Source: Actinomycetota bacterium (lineage in GTDB: Bacteria; Actinomycetota; Thermoleophilia; Gaiellales; Gaiellaceae). Taken from it: a DNA stretch of 16,485 nt. The position numbers and the translations under genes are program-made. The stretch lies in contig JACCTK010000114.1 of NCBI GenBank assembly GCA_013812465.1, forward strand, positions 1-16,485, read 5' to 3'. The notes under the pieces were generated by a model, which worked only from the letters and a program-made list of their open reading frames with translations, did not search any database and had not been told where the DNA came from. Below, in pieces: positions 8,921 through 15,822 of this stretch. Position 1 is the stretch's first letter, and each line of letters starts with the position of its first letter.

Positions 8921-9274
8921 CGAGCGGGCCCGTTCGACAATCACCGCGGCGTGCTCGACCGGCGGATCGAGCACGACGTCCGGCTTTCGCACCCGCACGC
9001 GAACCCGCTCGACCGCTGCGAAGCGATCCAGGATGCCGTCCACGACCGCTCCCGCCAGCCCCTCCAGCAACAGGCGCTCCGGGCCTGCGAACACGTCGCG
9101 CACAAGACCTGCGAGGTATCGGTAGTCGACGGTCTCGTCGATGTCGTCGCTCGACGCCGCATCGTCATCGACATCGACCCAGAGATCCACGAGGAAGCGC
9201 TGGCCGAGCCGCCGTTCCTCCTCCAGATAGCCATGGTGTCCGAATACGACGAGGCTCTTCAGCTCGATGGTCAT
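8918..9274 (-). CDS. folB: Dihydroneopterin aldolase
   Basis: Converts 7,8-dihydroneopterin to 6-hydroxymethyl-dihydropterin and glycolaldehyde. At 118 aa it has normal length. It has VVFGHHGYLEEERRLGQRF (9-27), with the conserved Glu and Gln of the active-site region. E71 in LLLEGLA is the pterin-anchoring glutamate, and K97 in VRVRKPDVVLDPP is the catalytic lysine. Its ATG overlaps the folP stop as ATGA, so it is coupled to folP. Its TAG stop forms the outer end of the inverted-repeat element. Confidence 0.95.
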   Translation of the reverse strand: MTIELKSLVVFGHHGYLEEERRLGQRFLVDLWVDVDDDAASSDDIDETVDYRYLAGLVRDVFAGPERLLLEGLAGAVVDGILDRFAAVERVRVRVRKPDVVLDPPVEHAAVIVERARS

Positions 9275-10110
9275 GCACTCACCTTTCCCCGTTCTACCGC
9301 AGCTGCAACCGCCAACGCCTCCACGGTCTCACGGACGTCGTGCGCGCGGAGCATCCATGCCCCCCGCTGGAATGCTGCCACCGCTCCACCCACCGATGCG
9401 GCCGTCGTCCCCTGGGTCGCTCCCGGATCGCCGAGCACCGTCCCGAGCGTGCTCTTGCGAGAGAGCCCCACAACCACGGGGCGTCCGAGCGCCGCAATCG
9501 TGTCGAGACGGCGAACGAGCTCGAGATTTTGGTCGGGTGTCTTGCCGAATCCGATGCCGGGATCGACACAGATCCGCCGCTCGTCGATCCCACAACCGAT
9601 CGCGAACGCGACTCGCTCCTCGAGGAACGCGAACACTTCGGCCACGACGTCGTCGTACTGGGGAGCCTTCTGCATCGTCCGCGGCTCTCCACGCATGTGC
9701 ATCAGGCAGACATACGCGCCGCTTTCCGCCACGACAGCCGCCAGCTCGGGGTCGCGGCGGAGCGCTGTGACGTCGTTCACCAGCTCGGCGCCGAGCTCGA
9801 GAGCGCGCCGCGCGACCTCGGCCTTCGACGTGTCCACGGAGACGGGGACGCCGTCCAGCCCCTCGAGCACGGGCAGCACGCGCGCGATCTCTTCCTCGAC
9901 GTCGACCGGCTCGGCGCCCGGCCGCGTCGACTCACCGCCCACGTCGACGAGAGCGGCCCCCTCCGCGAAGAGACGTCGCGCATGGGCGATCGCTGCGGCC
10001 GGTGACGAGAAACGTCCTCCGTCGGAGAAACTGTCCGGCGTGACGTTCACCACGCCCATGACCGCAGGTCGCGCCCAGCGCTCCTCGATCGGTCGCGCCG
10101 GGGAGCTCAC
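9271..10110 (-). CDS. folP: Dihydropteroate synthase
   Basis: Condenses p-aminobenzoate with 6-hydroxymethyl-dihydropterin pyrophosphate; the sulfonamide target. At 279 aa it has normal length, with a TIM barrel. Motifs: VMGVVNVTPDSFSDGG (17-32), VDVGGESTRPGA (55-66), SVDTSKAEVARRAL (91-104), NDVTAL (112-117), LMHMRGEPRTMQ (136-147), VDPGIGFGKTPDQN (182-195) and VVVGLSRKST (212-221, with SRKS). The GTG start at 10110 has no SD but is preceded by a TACGCT hexamer at 7 nt. It is the first gene of the folP-folB-folK run and divergent from the DUF4234 gene. Confidence 0.97.
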   Translation of the reverse strand: MSSPARPIEERWARPAVMGVVNVTPDSFSDGGRFSSPAAAIAHARRLFAEGAALVDVGGESTRPGAEPVDVEEEIARVLPVLEGLDGVPVSVDTSKAEVARRALELGAELVNDVTALRRDPELAAVVAESGAYVCLMHMRGEPRTMQKAPQYDDVVAEVFAFLEERVAFAIGCGIDERRICVDPGIGFGKTPDQNLELVRRLDTIAALGRPVVVGLSRKSTLGTVLGDPGATQGTTAASVGGAVAAFQRGAWMLRAHDVRETVEALAVAAAVERGKVSA

Positions 10111-10117
10111 GTGGCAG

Positions 10118-10123
10118 AGCGTA
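10118..10123 (-). promoter_or_regulatory. Likely -10 hexamer for leaderless folP mRNA
   Basis: TACGCT on the minus strand, 7 nt before the folP GTG. The spacing matches the hexamer before the DUF2469-type gene. There is no SD and no clear -35. It lies within 10 bp of the plus-strand ATG at 10131. Confidence 0.5.
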
Positions 10124-10130
10124 TCGCCGC

Positions 10131-10574
10131 ATGGGTCCGGCGAAGGGTGCAGGATCCACGTCCATGAGCGTCATGCCCTCCACCAGCGGGGAGCTCGGCC
10201 AGGCCCGCGGCATCGGCTTCGGGATCCTGCTCTTCGTCGTCACCTTCGGCCTCTACGGCCTGTACTGGGTCTACAAGACCCACGAGGAGATCAGGCAGCA
10301 CACGGGCGATGGCGTCGGGGGCGTCCTCGGCCTCGTCATCTACATCCTCATCTGGCCGGTCAACGCCTTCGTGATCCCCTCGGAGATCGGGCGGATGTAT
10401 CAACGCGACGGGCGTGCGTCACCGGTCACCGGCTGGACCGGCCTCTGGCTCTTCCCCGGTTTCATCCTCATCATCCCGGCGATCGTCTGGTTCGTGAAGG
10501 TTCAGGGCGCCCTGAACCGCTACTGGGAGAGCAAGGCAGCGACGCGGCCGGCAGCTTCGCCGGCCAGCGCATAG
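10131..10574 (+). CDS. DUF4234-type small membrane protein
   Basis: A 147-residue protein of unknown function. It has three hydrophobic segments: GIGFGILLFVVTFGLYGLYW (27-46), VLGLVIYILIWPVNAFVIP (64-82) and LWLFPGFILIIPAIVWFVKV (104-123). The motif TFGLYGLYWVYKTHEEIRQH after the first segment is characteristic of DUF4234 membrane proteins (from memory). The ATG at 10131 is only 20 bp from the divergent folP start. The in-frame ATG at 10164, 9 nt after AGGA, is a realistic alternative and would remove 11 residues before the first segment. The DUF4129 gene follows 12 nt downstream, suggesting an operon. Confidence 0.8.
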   Translation: MGPAKGAGSTSMSVMPSTSGELGQARGIGFGILLFVVTFGLYGLYWVYKTHEEIRQHTGDGVGGVLGLVIYILIWPVNAFVIPSEIGRMYQRDGRASPVTGWTGLWLFPGFILIIPAIVWFVKVQGALNRYWESKAATRPAASPASA

Positions 10575-10586
10575 AGAACGAGTCTC

Positions 10587-11504
10587 GTGCGCGGTAGCTC
10601 TGCGCGAGCCCTGCTTCCGGGGATCGTCGTGCTCGCGCTTCTCGGCCTCGTCGCGGTCGCAGCCACCGGGTCGACGGAGCGCGGCTTAGACGAGACGCGG
10701 CGGCCATCAGAGATCGTCCTCGACACGTTCTTCACCTTCGCGCTCCTTGCGCTCGTGCCCGCGGCGGCGCTCCTCGTCTACGGGCTGATGCAGCGGCGAG
10801 CGATCGCCGAGGAGATCGCGTCCGGGAAGTACCGACGGAGCGGGATGCTGGTGTCGTTCATCATCCTCGCGGCCGCGTTCGCAATCGCCTGGTACCTCAG
10901 GCCCCGCCGCCTGGGCATCGTTCCCAACGAGGAGGAAGACGCCATCTTGCAGCCGGAGCTCCTCGAGCCGAGACCGGAACGGCCCGACCCGAGTGGGGCC
11001 TACGAGGCAGAGCTCGCCTGGATCCCGCTCTTGGTGGTGGTCGGCCTCGTTGCGATCGCGATCGGCGCATACGTCGTCGCTCGACAGCGACGCGCGCGAG
11101 CGTTCGATCCCGGCCAGAGCCGCCTGGCCGGAGACGTCGCTGACGTGCTCGATGAGTCACTGGACGACCTTCGCGCGGAGCCCGATTCTCGCCGCGCCGT
11201 GATCGCAGCCTACGCTCGTCTCGAAAGGACCTTCGCCGCCTCCGGCCTCGCGCGACTCCGGCAGGAGACCACCGAAGAGCACGTCAGCAGGATCCTCGGA
11301 CAGCTCGAGGTAGACAGCCGGCTCGTGAGGCGACTCTCAGAGCTCTTCGCTTGGGCAAAGTTCTCGCACCACGACGTGGACGAGACGATGAAGGAGGAGG
11401 CGATCGCGGCTCTCGCGCAGATCCGGGACGAGTTCCGCGCGGCGGCGCGCCTACGAACGGAAGAGCAGCTGCGGGTGCTCGCGGAGCGGGCGGCCACGCC
11501 GTGA
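10587..11504 (+). CDS. DUF4129 domain membrane protein
   Basis: A 305-aa protein with hydrophobic segments at about 8-27, 47-67, 87-104 and 144-164. A cytoplasmic C-terminal domain follows (about 185-275), matching DUF4129: AVIAAYARLERTFAASGL, TTEEHVSRIL, LSELFAWAKFSHHDVDE. DUF4129 proteins usually occur with MoxR ATPases and DUF58 proteins, and often with transglutaminase-like membrane proteins, in poorly understood envelope systems. The acidic, Pro-rich stretch at 114-138 lies between segments 3 and 4. The GTG at 10587 has no strong SD; close spacing to the preceding gene suggests coupling. The stop overlaps the next start as GTGA. Confidence 0.85.
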   Translation: MRGSSARALLPGIVVLALLGLVAVAATGSTERGLDETRRPSEIVLDTFFTFALLALVPAAALLVYGLMQRRAIAEEIASGKYRRSGMLVSFIILAAAFAIAWYLRPRRLGIVPNEEEDAILQPELLEPRPERPDPSGAYEAELAWIPLLVVVGLVAIAIGAYVVARQRRARAFDPGQSRLAGDVADVLDESLDDLRAEPDSRRAVIAAYARLERTFAASGLARLRQETTEEHVSRILGQLEVDSRLVRRLSELFAWAKFSHHDVDETMKEEAIAALAQIRDEFRAAARLRTEEQLRVLAERAATP

Positions 11505-12016
11505 GGAGCGATCTCTGGCGCGCCACACGAGCGCTCCTTTTCCCCACGTTCGTCCTTCTCGCCATCCTCGCGTTTCTCCCGGGTAGACGCGAGATCGCGA
11601 TCCGCGTATACGCGCTCGTCGTCGCAGCGGTTGCACTCGCCCTCATGGTTGCGCTCTTGCGTCGGGCCTATCCCCGCGCAGCGGCGCTGCGGATGCCGGC
11701 GAAGCAGCGCTCGGCGACCCGCCGGGATGCACCGGTGGTTCTCGCCCGGCTCGAGCAGGAGGTCGCTCTTGGCTCCGCGGGCTCGTTCGACCTCCACCAC
11801 CAGCTGCGGCCGCGTCTCCGGGCGCTCGCGGAAGAGCTGCTCATGGCACGGCGGCGCGTCTCGCTCGACGGCGACGCCGAGAAGGCACGTGAGGTGCTCG
11901 GCGAGGAGACCTGGGAACTCGTGCGCGGCGATCGCCTCCCGCCCGAGGATCGCCTCGCCCGCGGACTGGAGCCGGACGCGCTCGGCCGCGTGGTCACGTC
12001 TCTGGAGCGGATCTAA
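11501..12016 (+). CDS. Membrane-anchored protein of a MoxR cluster, unknown function
   Basis: 171 aa. Two hydrophobic segments (about 11-28 and 36-54) are followed by a soluble domain: LRPRLRALAEELL, DAEKAREVLGEETWELVRGD, then LPPEDRLARGLEPDALGRVVTSLERI. From memory, small proteins with this LRP...WELVR.D..PP.DR pattern are common immediately upstream of MoxR in Actinobacteria, but I know no assigned function. The GTG start at 11501 gives a 4-nt overlap with the DUF4129 gene. The frame is open back to 11351, but that part shadows the DUF4129 gene. Confidence 0.8.
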   Translation: MRSDLWRATRALLFPTFVLLAILAFLPGRREIAIRVYALVVAAVALALMVALLRRAYPRAAALRMPAKQRSATRRDAPVVLARLEQEVALGSAGSFDLHHQLRPRLRALAEELLMARRRVSLDGDAEKAREVLGEETWELVRGDRLPPEDRLARGLEPDALGRVVTSLERI

Positions 12017-12029
12017 TGTCCACGCGTAG

Positions 12030-12049
12030 GGGCGAGGCTCGCCTCGCCC
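12030..12049. terminator. Palindrome GGGCGAGGC-TC-GCCTCGCCC upstream of the MoxR gene
   Basis: A perfect 9-bp inverted repeat with a 2-nt centre, 14 nt after the stop of the 171-aa gene and about 62 nt before the MoxR GTG. Its core resembles the hairpin at 6382-6403. No T run follows. It may be a terminator, processing site or dispersed palindromic repeat; the 95-bp gap here is the largest within this gene cluster. Confidence 0.4.
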
Positions 12050-12111
12050 TCCATGCTCCACCGACGACCGGGGCCGAGCTGGTCGATCGTCCCGAGGCAT
12101 CGCGCTAGCCC

Positions 12112-13077
12112 GTGGAGCTCGCACGCGTCCACGAGCTCTCCGGTCAGATCCTCGACGAGGTCGAGCGCGCGGTCGTCGGGAAGCGCGACCCGCTCGAGCT
12201 CGTGCTCACCGGCTTTCTCGCGGACGGTCATGTGCTCCTCGAGGACTACCCCGGCCTCGCGAAGACCCTGGCCGCACGGTCGTTCGCGCAGGTGCTGAGC
12301 ATGCGGTTCACCCGCATCCAGTTCACGCCCGATCTGATGCCCTCCGACGTGACGGGCTCGTCGATCTGGAACCAGCGCGACGTCGACTTCGAGTTTCGGC
12401 CCGGGCCGATCTTCACCAACCTCCTCCTCGCCGACGAGATCAACCGCGCCCCGCCGAAGACGCAGGCAGCGCTGCTCGAGGCGATGCAGGAGCGCCAGGT
12501 CACGATCGAAGGCGAGACGCACGTCCTCGAGCCGCCGTTTCTGGTCATCGCGCCTCAGAATCCGATCGAGTACGAGGGCACCTATCCGCTTCCCGAGGCG
12601 CAGCTCGATCGCTTTCTCCTCAGAACGGCCTTCGGCTACCCGGCTCGGGAGGACGAGATGGAGGTGCTCGGGCGGCGGATCGATCGAGGTAGCGACGAGC
12701 TCGAGCTCCGGCCGGTCGTCGACCGCGAGACGCTCCTCGAGATGCAGCAGGCGATCGAGCAGGTGCACGTCGCCGAGAGCGTCCGCGGCTACTGCGTCGA
12801 CCTCGTCTCGGCCACTCGGCGATCGGAGAGCTCGGCGGTCGGCGCCAGCCCTCGCGGAAGTCTTGCGCTGCTCAAGCTCGCACGGTGCAAGGCCGCCCTC
12901 GCGGGGCGCGATTTCGTCCTGCCTGACGACGTCAAGACCGTTGCGATCCCAGCGCTCTCGCATCGGCTCGTCCTCCGTCCAGAACTCTGGGTGCAGCGAA
13001 TCTCCGCCGAGGACGTCGTGCGGGATGTCCTCGCGACAGCGCCCACGCCGCCGCCGGAGGATCTCTTCGATGCTTGA
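12112..13077 (+). CDS. MoxR-family AAA+ ATPase
   Basis: AAA+ ATPase of the MoxR class (321 aa, usual length), thought to act as a chaperone for protein-complex or cofactor assembly, typically with VWA/DUF58 partners. Walker A is DYPGLAKT (45-52), with Asp replacing the first Gly, as in many MoxR proteins. Walker B is LLLADEINRAPPKTQAALLE (104-123). The sensor-1 region is VIAPQNPIEYEGTYPLPEAQ (145-164), with Pro where Thr is more usual (ATQNP). LDRFLL (165-170) contains the arginine finger. The C-terminal lid has the usual RSPRGSLALLKLARCKAAL-like stretch as ASPRGSLALLKLARCKAALA. The GTG at 12112 is the first start after an in-frame TAG at 12106-12108; no SD is seen. DUF58 follows after 6 nt. 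Confidence 0.95.
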   Translation: MELARVHELSGQILDEVERAVVGKRDPLELVLTGFLADGHVLLEDYPGLAKTLAARSFAQVLSMRFTRIQFTPDLMPSDVTGSSIWNQRDVDFEFRPGPIFTNLLLADEINRAPPKTQAALLEAMQERQVTIEGETHVLEPPFLVIAPQNPIEYEGTYPLPEAQLDRFLLRTAFGYPAREDEMEVLGRRIDRGSDELELRPVVDRETLLEMQQAIEQVHVAESVRGYCVDLVSATRRSESSAVGASPRGSLALLKLARCKAALAGRDFVLPDDVKTVAIPALSHRLVLRPELWVQRISAEDVVRDVLATAPTPPPEDLFDA

Positions 13078-13083
13078 CCGAGA

Positions 13084-14355
13084 ATGACCCGCCGCAGCAG
13101 CCCGCGTCTCGAGGGGTACGCGATCCTCGCGGCGATCGGGCTTGTCGCCGCGCTCGGGCTCCGCCGCCCGGAGCTCGCCATCGCAGCTGCCCCCTTCGCG
13201 CTCGTCTTGGCGATCGGGTTGCAGCTCGCACGAGAGCCACGTCTCGACCTCCGGTTCACCCTGGCGGGGGAGCGCACCGTCGAGAGCGCAGACGTCGATG
13301 CGGAGATCGTGGTGCGATCCGAAGAGTCCGTCGACAGGCTCGAGCTCCTCCTCGAGCTGCCGAAGGGCGTCGAGATCGAGGGGAACGATGCGATGGCCCT
13401 GCGGCTCCGCGCCGGAGAGGAGCAGACGATCCCGGTGCGGCTCTCGTGCTCACGCTGGGGCGTCTACGAGGTGGGCACGATCGAGGCGCGAGCCCGCGAC
13501 CCGTTTCGACTCGTCGTTTGGGAGGACCGGCTTCAACGAGCGCATGAGCTGAAGGCCTATCCGCTCTCGGAGACGCTCACCAGAGTTCTGGACGCGGCCG
13601 AGACGCAGGCCTTCACCGGCAGCGCGGTCGCGCGCGTCAAAGGCGACGGAATCGAATACGCGGACATCCGCGACTACGTCCCGGGTGACCGTTTGCGCTC
13701 GATCAACTGGCGCGCTTCCGCCCGCCGAACCGGCCTCGTCGTCAACGAACGGCATCCGGAGCGGAACACCGACGTCGTGCTCTTCGTCGACAGCTTCGCG
13801 GACCTGCGCGACAGGAATCGGAGCACGCTCGACGACGCGGTGCGCGCGTCCGCGATGCTCGCGACCCGCTACCTCGAGCGGAGAGACCGCGTCGGCCTCG
13901 TCTCCTTCGGAGGAGTGCTGCGCTGGCTTCCGCCGGGAATGGGGTCGTCTCAGCGCTTTCGCCTGATCGAAACGCTCCTCGAGACCGGCGTCGCGCCGAC
14001 GTACGTCTGGCGCGATGTCGATCTGATCCCAGCTCGGATCCTGCCACCCAAGGCCCTCGTCATCGCGCTGACGCCGCTCGTCGACCCTCGCTTCGCGACG
14101 ACGCTGCAGAACCTGCGCGCACGGGGCTTCGACCTGGTGGTCGTGGAGATCGACCCCATCGGACTCGTCCAGGCGGGTCGGAGCGAGCTCGAGCGTCTTG
14201 CCTATCGCCTGTGGCTGCTCGACCGGGAGGTGCTGCGGTCTCGCCTCGAACGCCTCGGAATCGGCATCGCCCGCTGGGGCAACGGCGTCGCGCTCGAGTC
14301 CGCGCTCGAGGAGGTGAGGACATACAGGCGCTACGCGAGAGTGGCACGCGTGTAG
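13084..14355 (+). CDS. DUF58 (VWA-like) protein
   Basis: Probable partner of the adjacent MoxR ATPase. In the 423-aa protein, two hydrophobic segments at the N-terminus (about 11-25 and 30-48) anchor it in the membrane. A beta-rich region resembling a Ig-like/CARDB fold follows (about 55-150). The DUF58 signature is GDGIEYADIRDYVPGDRLRS (187-206) plus INWRASARRTGLVVNE. The VWA-like fold begins VVLFVDSFADL (231-241); its metal site is degenerate (D-S-F-A instead of D-x-S-x-S), which is not rare in DUF58 proteins. The ATG is 6 nt after the MoxR stop. The 3' end overlaps the next gene and contains that gene's SD (14309-14317). Confidence 0.93.
   Translation: MTRRSSPRLEGYAILAAIGLVAALGLRRPELAIAAAPFALVLAIGLQLAREPRLDLRFTLAGERTVESADVDAEIVVRSEESVDRLELLLELPKGVEIEGNDAMALRLRAGEEQTIPVRLSCSRWGVYEVGTIEARARDPFRLVVWEDRLQRAHELKAYPLSETLTRVLDAAETQAFTGSAVARVKGDGIEYADIRDYVPGDRLRSINWRASARRTGLVVNERHPERNTDVVLFVDSFADLRDRNRSTLDDAVRASAMLATRYLERRDRVGLVSFGGVLRWLPPGMGSSQRFRLIETLLETGVAPTYVWRDVDLIPARILPPKALVIALTPLVDPRFATTLQNLRARGFDLVVVEIDPIGLVQAGRSELERLAYRLWLLDREVLRSRLERLGIGIARWGNGVALESALEEVRTYRRYARVARV
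14309..14317 (+). promoter_or_regulatory. Strong Shine-Dalgarno inside the DUF58 3' end
   Basis: AGGAGGTGA is the full anti-SD complement. The GGAGG core ends 7 nt before ATA at 14322, which is in frame with the downstream membrane protein. It supports a start there despite the unusual codon. Confidence 0.6.
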
Positions 14356-14882
14356 CCGCGGCGATCGGAGCCCTCGGGTGCGCGGTTGCGCTCGCCGCGC
14401 TGCCGCTCGAGCGGGCGAATGAAGACGCGCTCGTCGAGGTCGGCTACCGCGTCGCGGCCGTCGCCCTGCTCGCACTCGTGAGCGCGCTCGTCCTCGGCTG
14501 GCCGTCGCTCATTCCCGTGTCACTCCTCTTGCTGGGTGGCATGTACGGAGCGGAGCTCGCGTTCGACGACCCCGCGCTCGACGGCGCCTCGCCGTTCTTC
14601 GCAGCGGGTCTCCTCGTGACGGCCGAGCTCGGATACTGGTCGCTCGAGGAGCGAGGCTCGGTGCAGGCGGACGCCGGGGAGAGCTTCCGTCGGGCAGCTT
14701 TCGTCGCGCTGCTCGCCCTCGGAGCGCTGCTCGTCGGGTCGCTGCTCTTGGTGCTCACCGACAGCGTTCGGGCGGGCGGGCTGGCGGTCGACCTGCTGGG
14801 CGCCGGCGCGGCAGGCGCGGTGCTGCTCGTCGTCGTGGTCGCCCGTCGAGCGGGCCGGCGCGCCGAGACACGCGCCGGCTGA
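14322..14882 (+). CDS. Membrane protein of unknown function, probable ATA start
   Basis: About 186 aa with several hydrophobic segments: VAAAIGALGCAVALAALPL (11-29), AAVALLALVSALVLGWPSLI (about 44-63), SLLLLGGMYGAEL, FFAAGLLVTAELGYW, AAFVALLALGALLVGSLLLVL and LGAGAAGAVLLVVVVA, ending in a short Arg-rich tail. I do not recognise a family. Standard start codons in this frame exist only at 14211, whose extension is an Arg-rich shadow of DUF58, and at 14478, which would delete the first segment. ATA at 14322 has an ideal SD at 7-nt spacing and gives a sensible beginning, (M)QALRESGTRVAAAIG. The 34-nt overlap with DUF58 implies co-translation. It may be the membrane partner of the MoxR/DUF58 pair. 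Confidence 0.7.
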   Translation: MQALRESGTRVAAAIGALGCAVALAALPLERANEDALVEVGYRVAAVALLALVSALVLGWPSLIPVSLLLLGGMYGAELAFDDPALDGASPFFAAGLLVTAELGYWSLEERGSVQADAGESFRRAAFVALLALGALLVGSLLLVLTDSVRAGGLAVDLLGAGAAGAVLLVVVVARRAGRRAETRAG

Positions 14883-14952
14883 GAAGCCTCGTCCGGCGTA
14901 TGCCTCGATGGGGTGATGTCGAGTAGACCGCCAGCACCGATCTAAGGCGTCA

Positions 14953-15474
14953 GTGAAGCGACGCGTTGTCATCCTTCTCGCAGTGGCCATGGCGATCTCC
15001 GCCACAGGCGCGGCAGCCGCGCCCGAGCGCTCCGAGCACCACGCCGGGATCGCGCTCCATCTCGTCGAGGGAATCAACGCGATTCGCGCGCAGCACGGAC
15101 TCGCGCCGGTCCGCCCGGCGCCCTCGCTCCGCCTCGCCGCGCTCGCGCACACACGACTCCAGGTCAAGCGTGGCGCCTTCACCCACGACTCCCCGGACGG
15201 CTCGTCCTTCTCCGATCGCATCGCGCGCTTCTACGGCCAGCGTGGATTCTCGCGCTGGGGCGTCGGGGAGAACCTCCTCTACGGGCCCGTCGCGATGAGC
15301 CCGGACGAGGCTCTCCGCGTCTGGCTCGAGTCCCCGGCCCACAAGAAGATCCTGCTCGAGCCGAGCTGGCGCGACATCGGAATCGTCGCCCTCGCCGTGA
15401 ACCAGGCGCCAGGCGAGTTCGGCGGTCACGACGTGGTCGTGATCACGTCGGACTTCGGCATCCGCAGCCGCTAG
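14953..15474 (+). CDS. Secreted CAP-domain (SCP/PR-1-like) protein
   Basis: 173 aa with a signal peptide: KRR, a hydrophobic core VVILLAVAMAISATGAAA, and a likely cut near residue 23. The CAP domain fills the rest. It has N42 and R45 in EGINAIRAQHGLAPV, H66, and H78 in FTHDSP. GVGENLLYG (103-111, with E106) and VWLESPAHKKILLEPSWRDI (123-142, with H130) complete the family signature, ending near GGHDVVVITSDFG. The cavity His/Glu residues are present. Bacterial CAP proteins are extracytoplasmic and mostly of unknown function. The GTG start at 14953 immediately gives the signal peptide. It stands alone after a 70-bp gap from the MoxR cluster. Confidence 0.9.
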   Translation: MKRRVVILLAVAMAISATGAAAAPERSEHHAGIALHLVEGINAIRAQHGLAPVRPAPSLRLAALAHTRLQVKRGAFTHDSPDGSSFSDRIARFYGQRGFSRWGVGENLLYGPVAMSPDEALRVWLESPAHKKILLEPSWRDIGIVALAVNQAPGEFGGHDVVVITSDFGIRSR

Positions 15475-15541
15475 CTCGTCTCTCCTCTTGTAAACCGAAA
15501 GGCGCGGCCCGTTGGTGAGGTCGTCGAGAAGCGTGTTATGC

Positions 15542-15570
15542 TGGACTATGACTAAGTCTTAGTCTAGTCT
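15542..15570 (+). promoter_or_regulatory. Promoter and operator of the toxin-antitoxin pair
   Basis: A -35-like TGGACT (15542-15547) and a -10-like TAGTCT (15565-15570) are exactly 17 nt apart. A perfect palindrome, GACTAAG-T-CTTAGTC (15550-15564), fills that spacer. The -10 ends 9 nt before the antitoxin ATG, so the mRNA would be nearly leaderless. GACTA/TAGTC half-sites also occur at 15544-15548 and 15565-15569. This fits autorepression by the Phd-type antitoxin, as known for the family. A second -10-like TATGCT is at 15537-15542. Confidence 0.65.
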
Positions 15571-15579
15571 TATGGAGAC

Positions 15580-15822
15580 ATGTCCGTGGTGAACATCCAC
15601 GAAGCGAAGACGCACCTCTCGCGGCTCCTCGAGCGCGTGTCGGCGGGCGAGGAGATCGTGATCGCGAACGCGGGTCGTCCGGTGGCCCGTCTCGTGCCCT
15701 ACGAGGAGGATCTGGAGCCGCGGAAGCTTGGCGGCTGGGAAGGTCGCGTGTGGATCGCCGACGACTTCGACGAGCTACCGCCCGATCTCCTCGCCGCCTT
15801 CTACGGCGAAGACGACGAGTGA
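15580..15822 (+). CDS. Phd/YefM-family antitoxin
   Basis: 80-aa DNA-binding antitoxin. The N-terminal fold is VVNIHEAKTHLSRLLERVSA (3-22), then GEEIVIANAGRPVARLVPY (23-41), a near-consensus Phd/YefM sequence. The acidic C-terminus (ADDFDELPPDLLAAFYGEDD) is the usual toxin-neutralising tail. The ATG at 15580 matches family N-termini (M-x-x-VNIHEAKTHLS). A GGAG only 2 nt upstream is too close to be a good SD, consistent with near-leaderless translation; GTG at 15586 is the alternative. It overlaps the toxin gene in a GTGA. Confidence 0.95.
   Translation: MSVVNIHEAKTHLSRLLERVSAGEEIVIANAGRPVARLVPYEEDLEPRKLGGWEGRVWIADDFDELPPDLLAAFYGEDDE

Noticed and set aside
8785..10597. Long plus-strand open frames (406 and 548 codons) across folB and folP
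   Set aside because: They are antisense to well-supported folate genes; the translations are Arg/Ser/His-rich without domains.
14211..14321. GTG at 14211 as the start of the 14322-14882 membrane protein
   Set aside because: It would overlap DUF58 by 145 nt and add an Arg-rich stretch that is a frame shadow; it also lacks an SD, unlike 14322.
14865..14900. Weak inverted repeat CGCCGG...CCGGCG after the membrane protein as a terminator
   Set aside because: Only 6 bp with a 14-nt loop and no T run; expected by chance at this GC content.
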